Assembly (NCBI GenBank): GCA_964459445.1 | Contig: CAYWMP010000153.1 | Location: 1 to 14,335 of the forward strand | Reading direction: 5' to 3' | Origin: CAYWMP01 sp964459445 | GTDB taxonomy: Bacteria > Desulfobacterota > DSM-4660 > Desulfatiglandales > HGW-15 | DNA: 14,335 bases | In this document: positions 6,113 to 14,282 of the stretch, piece by piece | How positions within the stretch are numbered: the first letter of the stretch is position 1 | Layout of the letters: each line of letters starts with the position of its first letter | The notes under the pieces: generated by a model | The model's input: the letters and a program-made list of their open reading frames with translations, nothing else | What the model was told of the DNA's origin: nothing | Databases searched by the model: none | Made by a program: the position numbers and the translations under genes

Positions 6113-7935
6113 GTTATTGCCTCCTTGACGGGAAGGATCACCGTAAACGTGCTCCCCTTCCCCCCTTTACCTGTCCCGAACTCCGTCGAGGGGCCTGCCC
6201 CGAGTTCTGTCGAGGGGCTCTCCACATCAATTGTCCCCCCATGGGCTTCGATCAGGATCCTGGTGTAAGGCAATCCCAAACCGATACCCTTGGCCTTTGT
6301 AGTGAAAAAGGGTTCAAAGACATTTTTCAGGTCTTCTTTATCAATCCCCATCCCTGTATCGGAAAGAGAGAGGGCCAGATAACCCTCCTCAGGCGCCTCG
6401 GCACTGATCTTCAGGCACCCGCCATCGGGCATGGCCTGGATACTGTTGCGGATCAAATTCCCGATAACTTGCTCGATCTGGTCCGGATCTGCTTGAATGG
6501 AAGGGACAGCATCGAGATTCTGTATGATCACCTCAATATTTTCCGGAACCACTATTCGGGAGAGAACATTTTCTACGATTTTATCCACTTCGACTGCCCT
6601 GCGTTCAGGCGTTTTCGGGTTGGAGAATGTGAAGAGCCCCTCGATAATCTTCTCGGACTCCGCCACTTCAATATTTATTATCTCAATCGAATCCTTCACC
6701 TCCTGATCCGGTTTTTCCAGGGCAATGTCCAGGAAATAGGCCGCGTTTTTGATGGCTCCCAAGGGATTTCGCAGTTCGTGACCCACGCCACCGGCCAATT
6801 GACCCAGAATCGCCAATTTTTCTTGCTTCAACAAATTGGTCTGCGCCTCTTTCAGCTCTTCCGCCATATGGCTGAATGTCCGCGCCAGCTCACCGATCTC
6901 GTCCCTGGAATTAACTTCAATATGGAAATCCGGATCACCTTTTCCAAAGGCCCTTACCTTTTCAGAAAGGGCTTTGATTGGGCCCGAGGTGGTCCGGGAT
7001 ATGAACAGGGCGATGGACGCCGTGATGAGAAAAACGATCACCGCGATCATCAAGACCATATTTCTCAAATCCCTGGCAGGCCCGAAGGCCTCCCACTGAT
7101 CAATTTCGGTGAGGATGCAAAGGGCCTGTTCGGATATCCATCTGTAGGCCCCGATGACCGGAATGCCCCGATAGTCCGTGTATAGGCCGACGCCGTTTCT
7201 GCATTCAAGACATTGTTTTACCCCTTCCGTGTATACGGCCTTTTTCAGGATGTGATCGAATCCAATACGGCTTTTGGTGACAAAGAAATTGTATTTGTTG
7301 ATCAGGTAGCTCTCCAGGCTTTTATACCCATCAGAATGGAGGGTCATGATCTGGGACATCTCATTCCAGTCCATGTGTCCGGCCAGCACGGCGATCAGAT
7401 TTCCTTCCTTGTTCTTTATGGGGGCACTGATGTGCATGACATGCAGGTCCAACCCCAACTCATAGGTGACACTCCCCACATAAACCCGGCTCTTGCCCTC
7501 GATGTAAAATGCCGCGCTCTCCCGGTATTTGCCTTCGATCTCCTTGTTTGTGGAGATGAGGATCTTGCCGGATTTCCCTGTGATGATACTCAGGTCAAGG
7601 AATCCCCCCTCTTCCTCAATAGCGATTTTGAGATGGTCTTCAAGAAGGTCGTGGTAAGCGGATTGGTACAAAGGATTGGAAGGGCTTACGGTTGACAGGA
7701 TGGATGCGAATTCTCGCACAAGGGGTCTTTGGCTCAATGCCGCTATAATGGCCCTGTTTTTTCCGATCCATCTGCCGAACTCCGCTTCCTTCAGGATATT
7801 GGTGGCAACCAGGTGGTTGAACATTTCCATTTCAATCGTACGGCGGCTCTGGGCATAACTCAGATACCCCACCACCGACATGGGAAAGATTGCAAATAAC
7901 AGAAAAAGTATGGCCAGCTTCTTACCCAGGGTCAT
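6109..7935 (-). CDS. Membrane sensor histidine kinase (Cache-HAMP-HisKA-HATPase)
   Basis: 608 residues. A first membrane helix at about 7-26 and a second at about 292-314 enclose a ~265-residue periplasmic sensor that looks like a double Cache domain (FLDLSIITGKSGKILIS; IAVLAGHMDW). Then come HAMP about 313-365, HisKA with His386 (GVGHELRNPLG) and HATPase_c with N493/N497, G1 DTGMG 526-530 and G2 GIGLGL 550-555. All catalytic motifs are intact. ATG 7935 has AGAGGA 7 nt upstream, overlapping the stop region of the lipoprotein gene 10 bp away. Its own stop overlaps the next kinase start by 4 nt. The periplasmic sensor could read a ligand directly or contact the lipoprotein encoded upstream; that link is inference. 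A CLEC pair (C242, C245) lies in the sensor. The C-terminus carries two repeat peptides (574-588). Confidence 0.9.
   Translation of the reverse strand: MTLGKKLAILFLLFAIFPMSVVGYLSYAQSRRTIEMEMFNHLVATNILKEAEFGRWIGKNRAIIAALSQRPLVREFASILSTVSPSNPLYQSAYHDLLEDHLKIAIEEEGGFLDLSIITGKSGKILISTNKEIEGKYRESAAFYIEGKSRVYVGSVTYELGLDLHVMHISAPIKNKEGNLIAVLAGHMDWNEMSQIMTLHSDGYKSLESYLINKYNFFVTKSRIGFDHILKKAVYTEGVKQCLECRNGVGLYTDYRGIPVIGAYRWISEQALCILTEIDQWEAFGPARDLRNMVLMIAVIVFLITASIALFISRTTSGPIKALSEKVRAFGKGDPDFHIEVNSRDEIGELARTFSHMAEELKEAQTNLLKQEKLAILGQLAGGVGHELRNPLGAIKNAAYFLDIALEKPDQEVKDSIEIINIEVAESEKIIEGLFTFSNPKTPERRAVEVDKIVENVLSRIVVPENIEVIIQNLDAVPSIQADPDQIEQVIGNLIRNSIQAMPDGGCLKISAEAPEEGYLALSLSDTGMGIDKEDLKNVFEPFFTTKAKGIGLGLPYTRILIEAHGGTIDVESPSTELGAGPSTEFGTGKGGKGSTFTVILPVKEAIT
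6170..6217 (-). repeat. Two tandem 24-bp in-frame repeats in kinase tail
   Basis: Units at 6170-6193 and 6194-6217 (CCTGTCCCGA / CCTGCCCCGA starts) encode the PSTELGAG and PSTEFGTG peptides just after VES in HATPase_c. The position is the same as in the remnant (two copies) and the 4175 kinase (one copy). Confidence 0.8.
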
Positions 7936-7945
7936 TGGTTTTCCT

Positions 7946-8923
7946 CTAGGGTTTTACTAGGAATTCCATGGTGAATGTGCTTTTCGGTTCCACAGGCGCC
8001 TTCAGGATTCCCTGCTCTAAGAGAACCCTGTGCATCCCCTGCCAACTCTCTTCGCGCATCCATCCGATTCGGTCTTCGCCCGTATGAATGAATGGGATGC
8101 CTGACTGGAGCATATCGATTTGGTGGTCCCCATCAAGCTTAGGCTCATGATCACGAGCCATGGGCCCGGCCTCCGATGGGTTCTCTATGGCCCACCGCCA
8201 TCCCCGCAGCGACGCGCGCACAAAGGCCCGCACCACATCGGGCCTTTCATGAATCGTTTGATCCATTGTATAAAGTGTATCACCGTACAGGTGGACGCCG
8301 TAGTCGTGAGGAAGAATCCTGTTCAGTTCGATACCCTTCTTTCTGGCCACCAGAACTTCATTGGTGATGTACCCGGGCCAGATATCCACTTCACCCGAAA
8401 GAAATCGTGAAAAATCAAAACCTACATCCACGGCCCTGACACTGGTAGGGTCCAGGTTAAGACGTTTCATCATGGCCCTTAAACATATGGCGCCGCCCGG
8501 AGTCGGCGTGCGAATGGTACGGCCCGGGAAATCATGGGGTCTTGAGATACCGCTATCCTTCCGGGTCAGGAAGACCACGGGCCATCGGCGATAAACGCTG
8601 GCGATCGCTTTGACTTTCAGCCCCTCCGATCGTGCGGTGATGATGCCCACACCGTAGCAGATCCCGAAGTCAGCCGTACCTTCCATCACGGATTGGAAGA
8701 TATTTTCGGTCGGGCTCGACCTCGGGATAAACTTCACCTCCAACCCCTCCTCCCGATAGAAACCAAGCTTATCCGCTGCATAGAACCCTGCGAACTGGGA
8801 CTGATGCTTCCATACAAGTTTCAAGGTTACCGAAGTGAGGGGTCGGTCTTTTTTCGCCCGGTCGCATCCCCATAATGAAATCCCCACTGCCACTATGAAG
8901 AATATTTTGAATAGCCTTTTCAT
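7946..8923 (-). CDS. ThiY/NMT1-type substrate-binding lipoprotein
   Basis: 325 residues. It has a lipoprotein signal (MKRLFKIFF hydrophobic core, then LWGC, with C20 as the lipidated residue; W at -2 is uncommon). The mature part matches the THI5/NMT1-like periplasmic binding fold: VWKHQSQFAGFYAADKLGFY near the start, GTADFGICYG at about 82-91, IWPGYITNEV at 181-190 and LPHDYGVHLYGD. ThiY-like proteins bind pyrimidine thiamine precursors; others in the superfamily bind sulfonates or nitrate, so the ligand is uncertain. No permease or ATPase gene is nearby. Instead the gene is 10 bp upstream of a membrane kinase, suggesting a sensory role. I chose ATG 8923 (GGAGGG 11 nt upstream) because it puts a proper signal peptide at the N-terminus. 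A longer frame from 8968 adds a charged, non-secretory leader. Confidence 0.85.
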   Translation of the reverse strand: MKRLFKIFFIVAVGISLWGCDRAKKDRPLTSVTLKLVWKHQSQFAGFYAADKLGFYREEGLEVKFIPRSSPTENIFQSVMEGTADFGICYGVGIITARSEGLKVKAIASVYRRWPVVFLTRKDSGISRPHDFPGRTIRTPTPGGAICLRAMMKRLNLDPTSVRAVDVGFDFSRFLSGEVDIWPGYITNEVLVARKKGIELNRILPHDYGVHLYGDTLYTMDQTIHERPDVVRAFVRASLRGWRWAIENPSEAGPMARDHEPKLDGDHQIDMLQSGIPFIHTGEDRIGWMREESWQGMHRVLLEQGILKAPVEPKSTFTMEFLVKP

Positions 8924-8977
8924 GGCATGATCATCCCTCCCTTTGAATTGGATTTGCTCAAAGCGCATAAGGTTTTA

Positions 8978-9176
8978 AATTGAATATTGACGATTGAATA
9001 TTGAATATTTGTGGAAGTCGCTCCGCTCCGCGCAATTTAGGGAATCTACAAGTCACGAGTTGGCAGTTGACAGTCTGCAGTCGGCAAAGACCCGCTGATT
9101 GCGCATATTCGATTGCCGACTGCCAACTGCGAATTGCCTACTTTCTGTTAAATTTTCAATTTTCAATCTTCAATTG
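8978..9176. repeat. Palindromic repeat, copy C (complete)
   Basis: Nearly the same as copy B: outer left arm 8978-9010, GC-rich core near 9013-9032, inner left arm about 9058-9086, inner right arm about 9112-9142, outer right arm about 9148-9175. It fills the space between the 3' end of the 9177-11513 hybrid kinase and the leader of the lipoprotein operon. Any promoter for that operon must lie in or just after the repeat; no convincing one was seen. Confidence 0.85.
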
Positions 9177-11513
9177 CTAACCTTCATCCAACACCCGCCG
9201 GACAGTTTCCGCCATCTGGCGCCTGACGATGGGCTTCATCACAAAGTCGCGGATGCCCATGGCCTTGGCCTGCTCCTCTGATATTCTTTCGCTGAATCCG
9301 GTGCACAAAATGATAGGAATATCGGACCTTATTTTCATGAATTCCTTGGCCAACCGGTCGCCTGTGATGGTCGGCATGGTAAAATCGGTAATGACGAGAT
9401 CAAAATCATCAGGCCTTTCGCGGAACAGATTAAGCGCATCGGGACTACTGTTTCTCGTCGTCACCCGATATCCCAGGCGCTGAAGCATCTGCTTTTCCAA
9501 CTCCACAATGTTTAGTTCATCGTCGACCAAAAGCAGCCTTTCATCTCCTTTTGGAATGGGCTTGACTGTGGTGGGCGTTTTTACAGACCCGTCTTCAATG
9601 ATGGGCAGGAAGACATGAAAGGTCGTTCCTTGATCGGGCTCACTGTAAACGGATATTGCGCCACCATGACTCTTAACGGCACCATGTACCACGGAAAGGC
9701 CCAGGCCCGTTCCCTCTCCCCGCTCCTTTGTTGTGAAGTAGGGCTCAAAGATTTTATCCACGTGAACCTGAACGATGCCATAGCCGGTGTCACCAACGCT
9801 TAGTTTGATGTATCGGCCCGGATTGATGTCCTCCAGGTGCGATGCGGTCTCGGAATCAATGCTTACCTCGCAGAGGTCGATTGACAGTACACCCCCCTTT
9901 TCCCTCATGGCATGATAGGCATTCGTGCACAGATTCATCAACACCTGGTGAATCTGCGCGGCATCCCCGTGTACCAGCGCGGAGGTGGAGATGGTATGGC
10001 GGAATTCGATGGTCGTGGGGAATGAGGGCCGCAGGAGTTTCAGGGCTTCTCTGACGATATGGTTGACCTGGAGGGGCATTCGTTCCGCTTCGGTTTGGCG
10101 GCTGAGGGTGAGAATCTGTTTTACAAGATCCCTGGCCCGACCGCCGGCCGTGAGGATCTGATCCAGCTTTGCACGCACGGGACTGTCTTCGGGCAACTCC
10201 TCCATCGCCAACTCGGCAAAGCCAATGACGGCATAAAGGATGTTATTGAAGTCATGGGCAATGCCTCCTGCCAGGGTTCCGATGGCCTCCATTTTCTGGG
10301 CCTGGTGAAACTGTTTTTCAAGGTTGAGTTGATCGGACACATCACGTTTTACGGCAACAAAATGAGTGATTTCATTCTTGTTATCGAGGACGGGGGATAT
10401 CGAGGCTTCCTCTTCATACAGGGAACCATCTTTTCTTTTATTGATGAATTGGCCTTGCCAGACACCGCCTTTTGAGATCGTGTCCCAGAGTTCCGCATAA
10501 AAGGCGTGGTCGTGCTTTCCGCTTTGCAATAACCTGGGATTTTGTCCAAGAGCTTCCATCCGCGAGAAACCCGCGATTTTTTCAAAAGCAGGATTCACAT
10601 ATTGGATCGTGCCCTTCTGGTCCGTGATCATCACGCTTTCGGCCGCATGTTCTATGGCGGTTGAGAGGAGCTGGAGTTCTTCTTCCGCACGCTTCCGAGC
10701 CGTGATATCGTTCCCGACAGAAAGGATGCCGCTCACCTTGCCGGTGTCATCATAAATGGACTTGTTGGCCCATGAGACCCACACTCGCTCACCGTTCTTT
10801 TTCATGTTCTCATTTTCGTTACTGGCATACAAGTCGGGGTGAACCGTGATATCCTTGATCATCGATTCCAAATTGCTCCCGTTTTGGCCGGTTTCCGGCA
10901 CGATAGTGCCCACAAGGCTTTTGCCCAAGAGTTCGTCCTCGGAATAGCCGAAAAATTTTTGAGTGAACTCATTCACAAAGGTGAAACGTCCTTGGGTATC
11001 CGTCCTGAATATGATGCTGTTGGCGTTCTCGACAAGCTCCCGGTATTTTTCTTCACTATCTTTCAAGGCCAGCTCAGCGCGGTTTTTTTCTGTCAATTCA
11101 TGCTGGAGTGAATCGAGTAAATTCCTGTTCTCAAAGACAAGGTGCTGCCGTTCAAGAACATCTTCGATTTTCGCCAGTACCTCATCCATATTGAGAGGCT
11201 TATTGATGTACGCTTTTGCGCCCTCATTCAATGCCTTCACTGCCGTTGCCATGGAGGCGTGGCCCGTCACCATAATGGGGACGAGATCGGGTTGCAGGTT
11301 TTTTAGGGGCCTGAGGAGTTCGACCCCTTCCATGTCGGGCAGTTTGATGTCCAGGAGGGCCAGGTTGAAAAACCCATCTTGCGCCTTTTTGATGCCTTCT
11401 TTGCCTGTTTCCGCCGTTTTCGTTTCATAACCCTTTTTATTGAATATCAGGGTCAGGGAACGACGGGTCCCCTCATCATCATCAACGATGAGAATGCGTG
11501 GTTTTTGAGTCAT
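9177..11513 (-). CDS. REC-PAS-PAS-HisKA-HATPase-REC hybrid histidine kinase
   Basis: 778 residues, no membrane segment. Order: receiver 5-120 (D11-D13, D55 in LLDIKLP, T83, K105); coiled coil about 121-150; PAS1 about 152-275; PAS2 about 281-395; HisKA with His420 in the IAHDFNNIL form; HATPase_c with N527/N531, DTGYG 575-579 and GTGLGL 601-606; linker; C-terminal receiver 657-778 with D710 (VITDFTMP) and K in MKPI. All phosphotransfer residues are present. The HDFNN box and C-terminal REC place it in a different kinase group from the two in the lipoprotein operon. Phosphate could pass from His420 to D710 and, with an external relay protein, onwards. The second PAS resembles redox-type PAS domains in its NPAFEKIAGFSR and GQNPRLLQSG stretches, but cofactor binding cannot be judged. 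ATG 11513 has AAAGGGG about 9 nt upstream. Repeat blocks lie on both sides. Confidence 0.92.
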   Translation of the reverse strand: MTQKPRILIVDDDEGTRRSLTLIFNKKGYETKTAETGKEGIKKAQDGFFNLALLDIKLPDMEGVELLRPLKNLQPDLVPIMVTGHASMATAVKALNEGAKAYINKPLNMDEVLAKIEDVLERQHLVFENRNLLDSLQHELTEKNRAELALKDSEEKYRELVENANSIIFRTDTQGRFTFVNEFTQKFFGYSEDELLGKSLVGTIVPETGQNGSNLESMIKDITVHPDLYASNENENMKKNGERVWVSWANKSIYDDTGKVSGILSVGNDITARKRAEEELQLLSTAIEHAAESVMITDQKGTIQYVNPAFEKIAGFSRMEALGQNPRLLQSGKHDHAFYAELWDTISKGGVWQGQFINKRKDGSLYEEEASISPVLDNKNEITHFVAVKRDVSDQLNLEKQFHQAQKMEAIGTLAGGIAHDFNNILYAVIGFAELAMEELPEDSPVRAKLDQILTAGGRARDLVKQILTLSRQTEAERMPLQVNHIVREALKLLRPSFPTTIEFRHTISTSALVHGDAAQIHQVLMNLCTNAYHAMREKGGVLSIDLCEVSIDSETASHLEDINPGRYIKLSVGDTGYGIVQVHVDKIFEPYFTTKERGEGTGLGLSVVHGAVKSHGGAISVYSEPDQGTTFHVFLPIIEDGSVKTPTTVKPIPKGDERLLLVDDELNIVELEKQMLQRLGYRVTTRNSSPDALNLFRERPDDFDLVITDFTMPTITGDRLAKEFMKIRSDIPIILCTGFSERISEEQAKAMGIRDFVMKPIVRRQMAETVRRVLDEG

Positions 11514-11530
11514 GTCGAAAACCCCTTTAG

Positions 11531-11803
11531 GATTGAATATTGACTATTGAATATTGACGATTGACCATTGAAGATTGAATATTGAAGATTGAATATTTGT
11601 GGAAGTCGCTCGCGCAGCGCAGGCGCTTGCGCCGCATGTCGCTCCGGTCAATTTAGAGATTCTACAATTCACGAGTTGGCAGTTGACAGTCTGCAGTCGG
11701 CAATGGCTTGCATATTGCCAACTTCGCATTGCCAACTGTCAATTGCCGATTGCAGACATTTTTTCACTTTTCAATATTCATTTTTCAATATTCAATCTTC
11801 AAT
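11531..11803. repeat. Palindromic repeat, copy D (expanded)
   Basis: The largest copy: the left arm is lengthened by tandem ATTGAATATTGA/ATTGAAGATTGA units (11531-11597). A GC-rich palindromic stretch centred on GGCGCTTGCGCC is inserted in the core (about 11608-11645). Inner arms are near 11676-11702 and 11717-11756, and the right arm is at about 11768-11803. It overlaps the last codons of the PilZ kinase ending at 11799. No gene is seen in it. Confidence 0.8.
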
Positions 11804-13619
11804 TAATTCCCTTCTCATTAAGACGCCTGTGCGTGGTATCGGACATGGCCAAGAATCGCGAGCCGAATCCCCGTTCGGCGTCGTCATTGCCCAAACGCTG
11901 AGAGCCCAACCAAATGACCTCATTGGTAGCCGTGAGTTTCTGCCTATCTGGGGCTTTGAAATCCAATCGAAAAGTCTCCTTGGGATCGGGTGGGTCCTGA
12001 CAACAGATATAGGCGCCGCCCGGACTAATGTTCGTAATGGTCCCCTCGATAGTCGTTTCAGCCGTCCTGAGGGTCGCCGGCCACATGACCGGGCTCCTTT
12101 CATAACGACGGTTCTCGCTTCCGTTGAAGGTTGCCGCAAATGCTTCATCGACCTCTTCAATCGTTTCACCGGATAGGACGGACTCTGCAATCTTGGGCAG
12201 AGAGACCGTGAAGATCGTTTGCTCCCTTTCGCTGGAATAGGATAAAACGCCGCCCACTTTCTTTAGAAGCCGATAACTCAAGGGTAGACCAATACTCTCT
12301 CCTCCCTCGTCAAAGGGCAAAAACAGGAGCTCAGGGTCCTTTTGAATGGGCATTGGCGAATGATTCTTGAAATCAACGTAGATATTTTGCTCGGATTGAT
12401 ACGTCTTGACAGTTATTTTTCCGACATCCGCGCTGCCTTTAATGGCGTTTCTGATTAAGTTGATAAATACCTGAGTGAGTGCATCGGGGTCGCTCAGGAT
12501 GGAGACAATTTGAGGATCGAGGTTTAAGTCGCAGTCGAAACCCTTTTGTTTGGTCTCTGGTGAGAGGAGCTTGACGCATTCGGTGACAACGGTGTTGACG
12601 GAACAGTCTTTCCGGCTTATCTCCTCGGGTTTGAGATAATTCCTTATCCGGTCCAGCATCTTTTCAAGCCGTTCGACTTCACGCAGAATAATCTCACACT
12701 CATGAACATTGGGATGTTTCTTTTGCAGCCTTCTGGCAAAACCGCCTAAAGCAACCAAAGGGTTTCTGATCTCATGGGCCACTTCAGCGGAGATGGCGCC
12801 GAGTGTTTTGAGTTTCTCTTTTTGAACTAATGCTTTTTCGAGGAATACACGGTCCGTGATATCGACGATGATTCCCTCCAGTTTTTCAATCCCTTCCTCA
12901 GTGCCGTCGTTGGACATGTGAATGGTTTTGATCATGGCGTGAAGCAATTGACCGTTTTTGTGCAACAATCTGCACTCGGAGGAAAAGGGAGCTCCTCCGG
13001 ACTTGAAACTGAAATCAAAAAGATTGCTAATCCGCTCTGAATCGCCTTCATGGATCCGTTCTAAAAGCCAATTTGGATTGTTTTGGGCCTCCTCAGGCGA
13101 ATACCCGAGCATGATAGAGCAATCCTCGTTGATAAATTCGAGGGAAAGATCCCTGCGGATGACAAAGATGAGGAGGGGGAGGCTTTGAACCAGTTGGTAA
13201 TATCGTTGCTCGGCAAGCTTCACCTTGTCCTTCAGGACCTTACGCTGTTCATATCTCTTTAGGCAAAGTCTGAGGTCGTTGATAGAAAAGGGTTTGCGCA
13301 AGTAATCGTAGGCGCCTAATTTGATGGCCTGAATAGCGTTATCAAAAGTGCCGTGGCCCGTGACAAAAACGACTTCCCGAAGAGGATTCTCCTCCTTTAG
13401 CATGGCCGCGAGTTCAAGACCGCTTATCTCGGGCATATTAATGTCAATTAAGGCCAGCGTGAAATCATGTGCCCGAGAGGCTTCGATGGCATCTCTGGGA
13501 TGGTTGCATACAATGGGCTCATAACCTTCCTTGATCAAGATTTCTCCAAGCATTTGGGAGATCTGGGTTTCATCGTCTACAACCATGACCCGTTCCCCAG
13601 TAGGCTTGATTTCGTCCAT
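11799..13619 (-). CDS. REC-PAS-HisKA-HATPase protein with C-terminal PilZ domain
   Basis: 606 residues, no membrane segment. Order: receiver 10-125 (D15/D16, D59 in LIDINMP, T87, K109); PAS about 137-258; HisKA with His282 (EVAHEIRNPL); HATPase_c about 375-476; linker; PilZ about 502-600. The N box is present (NLIRNAI, N387/N391). The usual G1 DxGxG is replaced by NHSPMPI (419-425), and G2 is only partly kept (GESIGLPLSYRLLKKVGG). ATP binding may be weak, or the protein may act mainly as a phosphatase or scaffold. PilZ has both c-di-GMP motifs: RRYER (504-508) and NISPGG (530-535, the (D/N)xSxxG box). This suggests c-di-GMP tunes a phosphorelay protein, or phosphorylation tunes a PilZ output. 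ATG 13619 has GGGGGTGA about 7 nt upstream; a TTG at 13634 would read through it. It follows the lone receiver gene by 94 bp on the same strand, probably as a partner. Confidence 0.9.
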   Translation of the reverse strand: MDEIKPTGERVMVVDDETQISQMLGEILIKEGYEPIVCNHPRDAIEASRAHDFTLALIDINMPEISGLELAAMLKEENPLREVVFVTGHGTFDNAIQAIKLGAYDYLRKPFSINDLRLCLKRYEQRKVLKDKVKLAEQRYYQLVQSLPLLIFVIRRDLSLEFINEDCSIMLGYSPEEAQNNPNWLLERIHEGDSERISNLFDFSFKSGGAPFSSECRLLHKNGQLLHAMIKTIHMSNDGTEEGIEKLEGIIVDITDRVFLEKALVQKEKLKTLGAISAEVAHEIRNPLVALGGFARRLQKKHPNVHECEIILREVERLEKMLDRIRNYLKPEEISRKDCSVNTVVTECVKLLSPETKQKGFDCDLNLDPQIVSILSDPDALTQVFINLIRNAIKGSADVGKITVKTYQSEQNIYVDFKNHSPMPIQKDPELLFLPFDEGGESIGLPLSYRLLKKVGGVLSYSSEREQTIFTVSLPKIAESVLSGETIEEVDEAFAATFNGSENRRYERSPVMWPATLRTAETTIEGTITNISPGGAYICCQDPPDPKETFRLDFKAPDRQKLTATNEVIWLGSQRLGNDDAERGFGSRFLAMSDTTHRRLNEKGIN

Positions 13620-13713
13620 GAATGTCACCCCCAATCAAATGTAGAGGTCTTACGCGGACAAGAAATCCCGCGTTCCGTTTTCAGTCGAGTTAGTACAAAG
13701 CTCCCCAATTCGT

Positions 13714-14112
13714 CTAACTGTTGAGATTCATCTCGTCTTTTGACCGCGTATTGGTCTCTTCAATGGTTCTTTGGAGCATTTCAGGGGTAAAGGGTTTGTT
13801 TATATATCCGCAACTTTCGAATCGCCTCGTTTCTTTCTTGACTTTATCGCTGCCGTAACCGGTCATGAGAATCGCGTGAATATTCGGTCGTACTTTCTTG
13901 GCCAACTGAATCAGTTCCATACCGTTCATTCCGGGCATTCTTAGATCGGTGATCAGGAGCGTTAAAGGATCAGGATCCGATGCTGAAGATTCGATTTTTT
14001 CCAAAGCCCGTGGTCCGTCAGGCACCGTGATCACATAATGTCCATAGCTCGATAGCCCGATTCTCAATGAATTTAATAATCCTAGATCGTCATCAACGAT
14101 TAAGATTTTCAT
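13714..14112 (-). CDS. Single-domain CheY-like response regulator
   Basis: A 132-residue receiver domain with no output domain: acidic D7-D9, phosphoacceptor D56 (LITDLRMPGMNG), T in LMTGYG and K in INKPF are all present. A short charged tail (NTRSKDEMNLNS) follows. It likely takes phosphate from, or passes it to, kinases of this cluster; the PilZ kinase 94 bp downstream is the first candidate. ATG 14112 has GGGAGG about 11 nt upstream. A small 5-bp hairpin (13653-13672, CGCGG/CCGCG) lies between the two genes and is too weak to call a terminator. Confidence 0.9.
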   Translation of the reverse strand: MKILIVDDDLGLLNSLRIGLSSYGHYVITVPDGPRALEKIESSASDPDPLTLLITDLRMPGMNGMELIQLAKKVRPNIHAILMTGYGSDKVKKETRRFESCGYINKPFTPEMLQRTIEETNTRSKDEMNLNS

Positions 14113-14282
14113 GGTTATGGCTTCCTCCCATCAAAGTTGAATTGGGGAAATAAATAATGAAAACCAGCGCGCAAATTTCGTGTTTTATGTGAAGGTTAAA
14201 AGGTTTAAGGTTCAGGCCGCCATAGGCGGCTAAAGGTTCAGGGTTTACCCGCTAGTAGTAAGGCGGGTTAACCGATTAAAAA
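14113..14282. other. Non-coding end region with small hairpins
   Basis: No gene is seen. It contains a perfect 6-bp hairpin GCCGCC-ATA-GGCGGC (14216-14230), with the word AAGGTTCAGG on both sides, and a second hairpin ACCCGC/GCGGGT (14247-14268). The promoter of the receiver gene at 14112 should be here, but no clear -35/-10 pair was found. Confidence 0.5.

Noticed and set aside
6241..7185. Long plus-strand reading frame (314 codons)
   Set aside because: It lies wholly antisense to the membrane kinase, whose domains are all intact. The translated product shows no family signature and has no ribosome-binding site.
8924..8968. N-terminal extension of the lipoprotein to 8968
   Set aside because: The additional 15 residues are charged and would bury the signal peptide; the ATG at 8923 gives a normal lipoprotein leader.
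11589..12176. Plus-strand reading frame of 195 codons
   Set aside because: It starts in repeat copy D and continues antisense to the PilZ domain; the product is low-complexity repeat translation.
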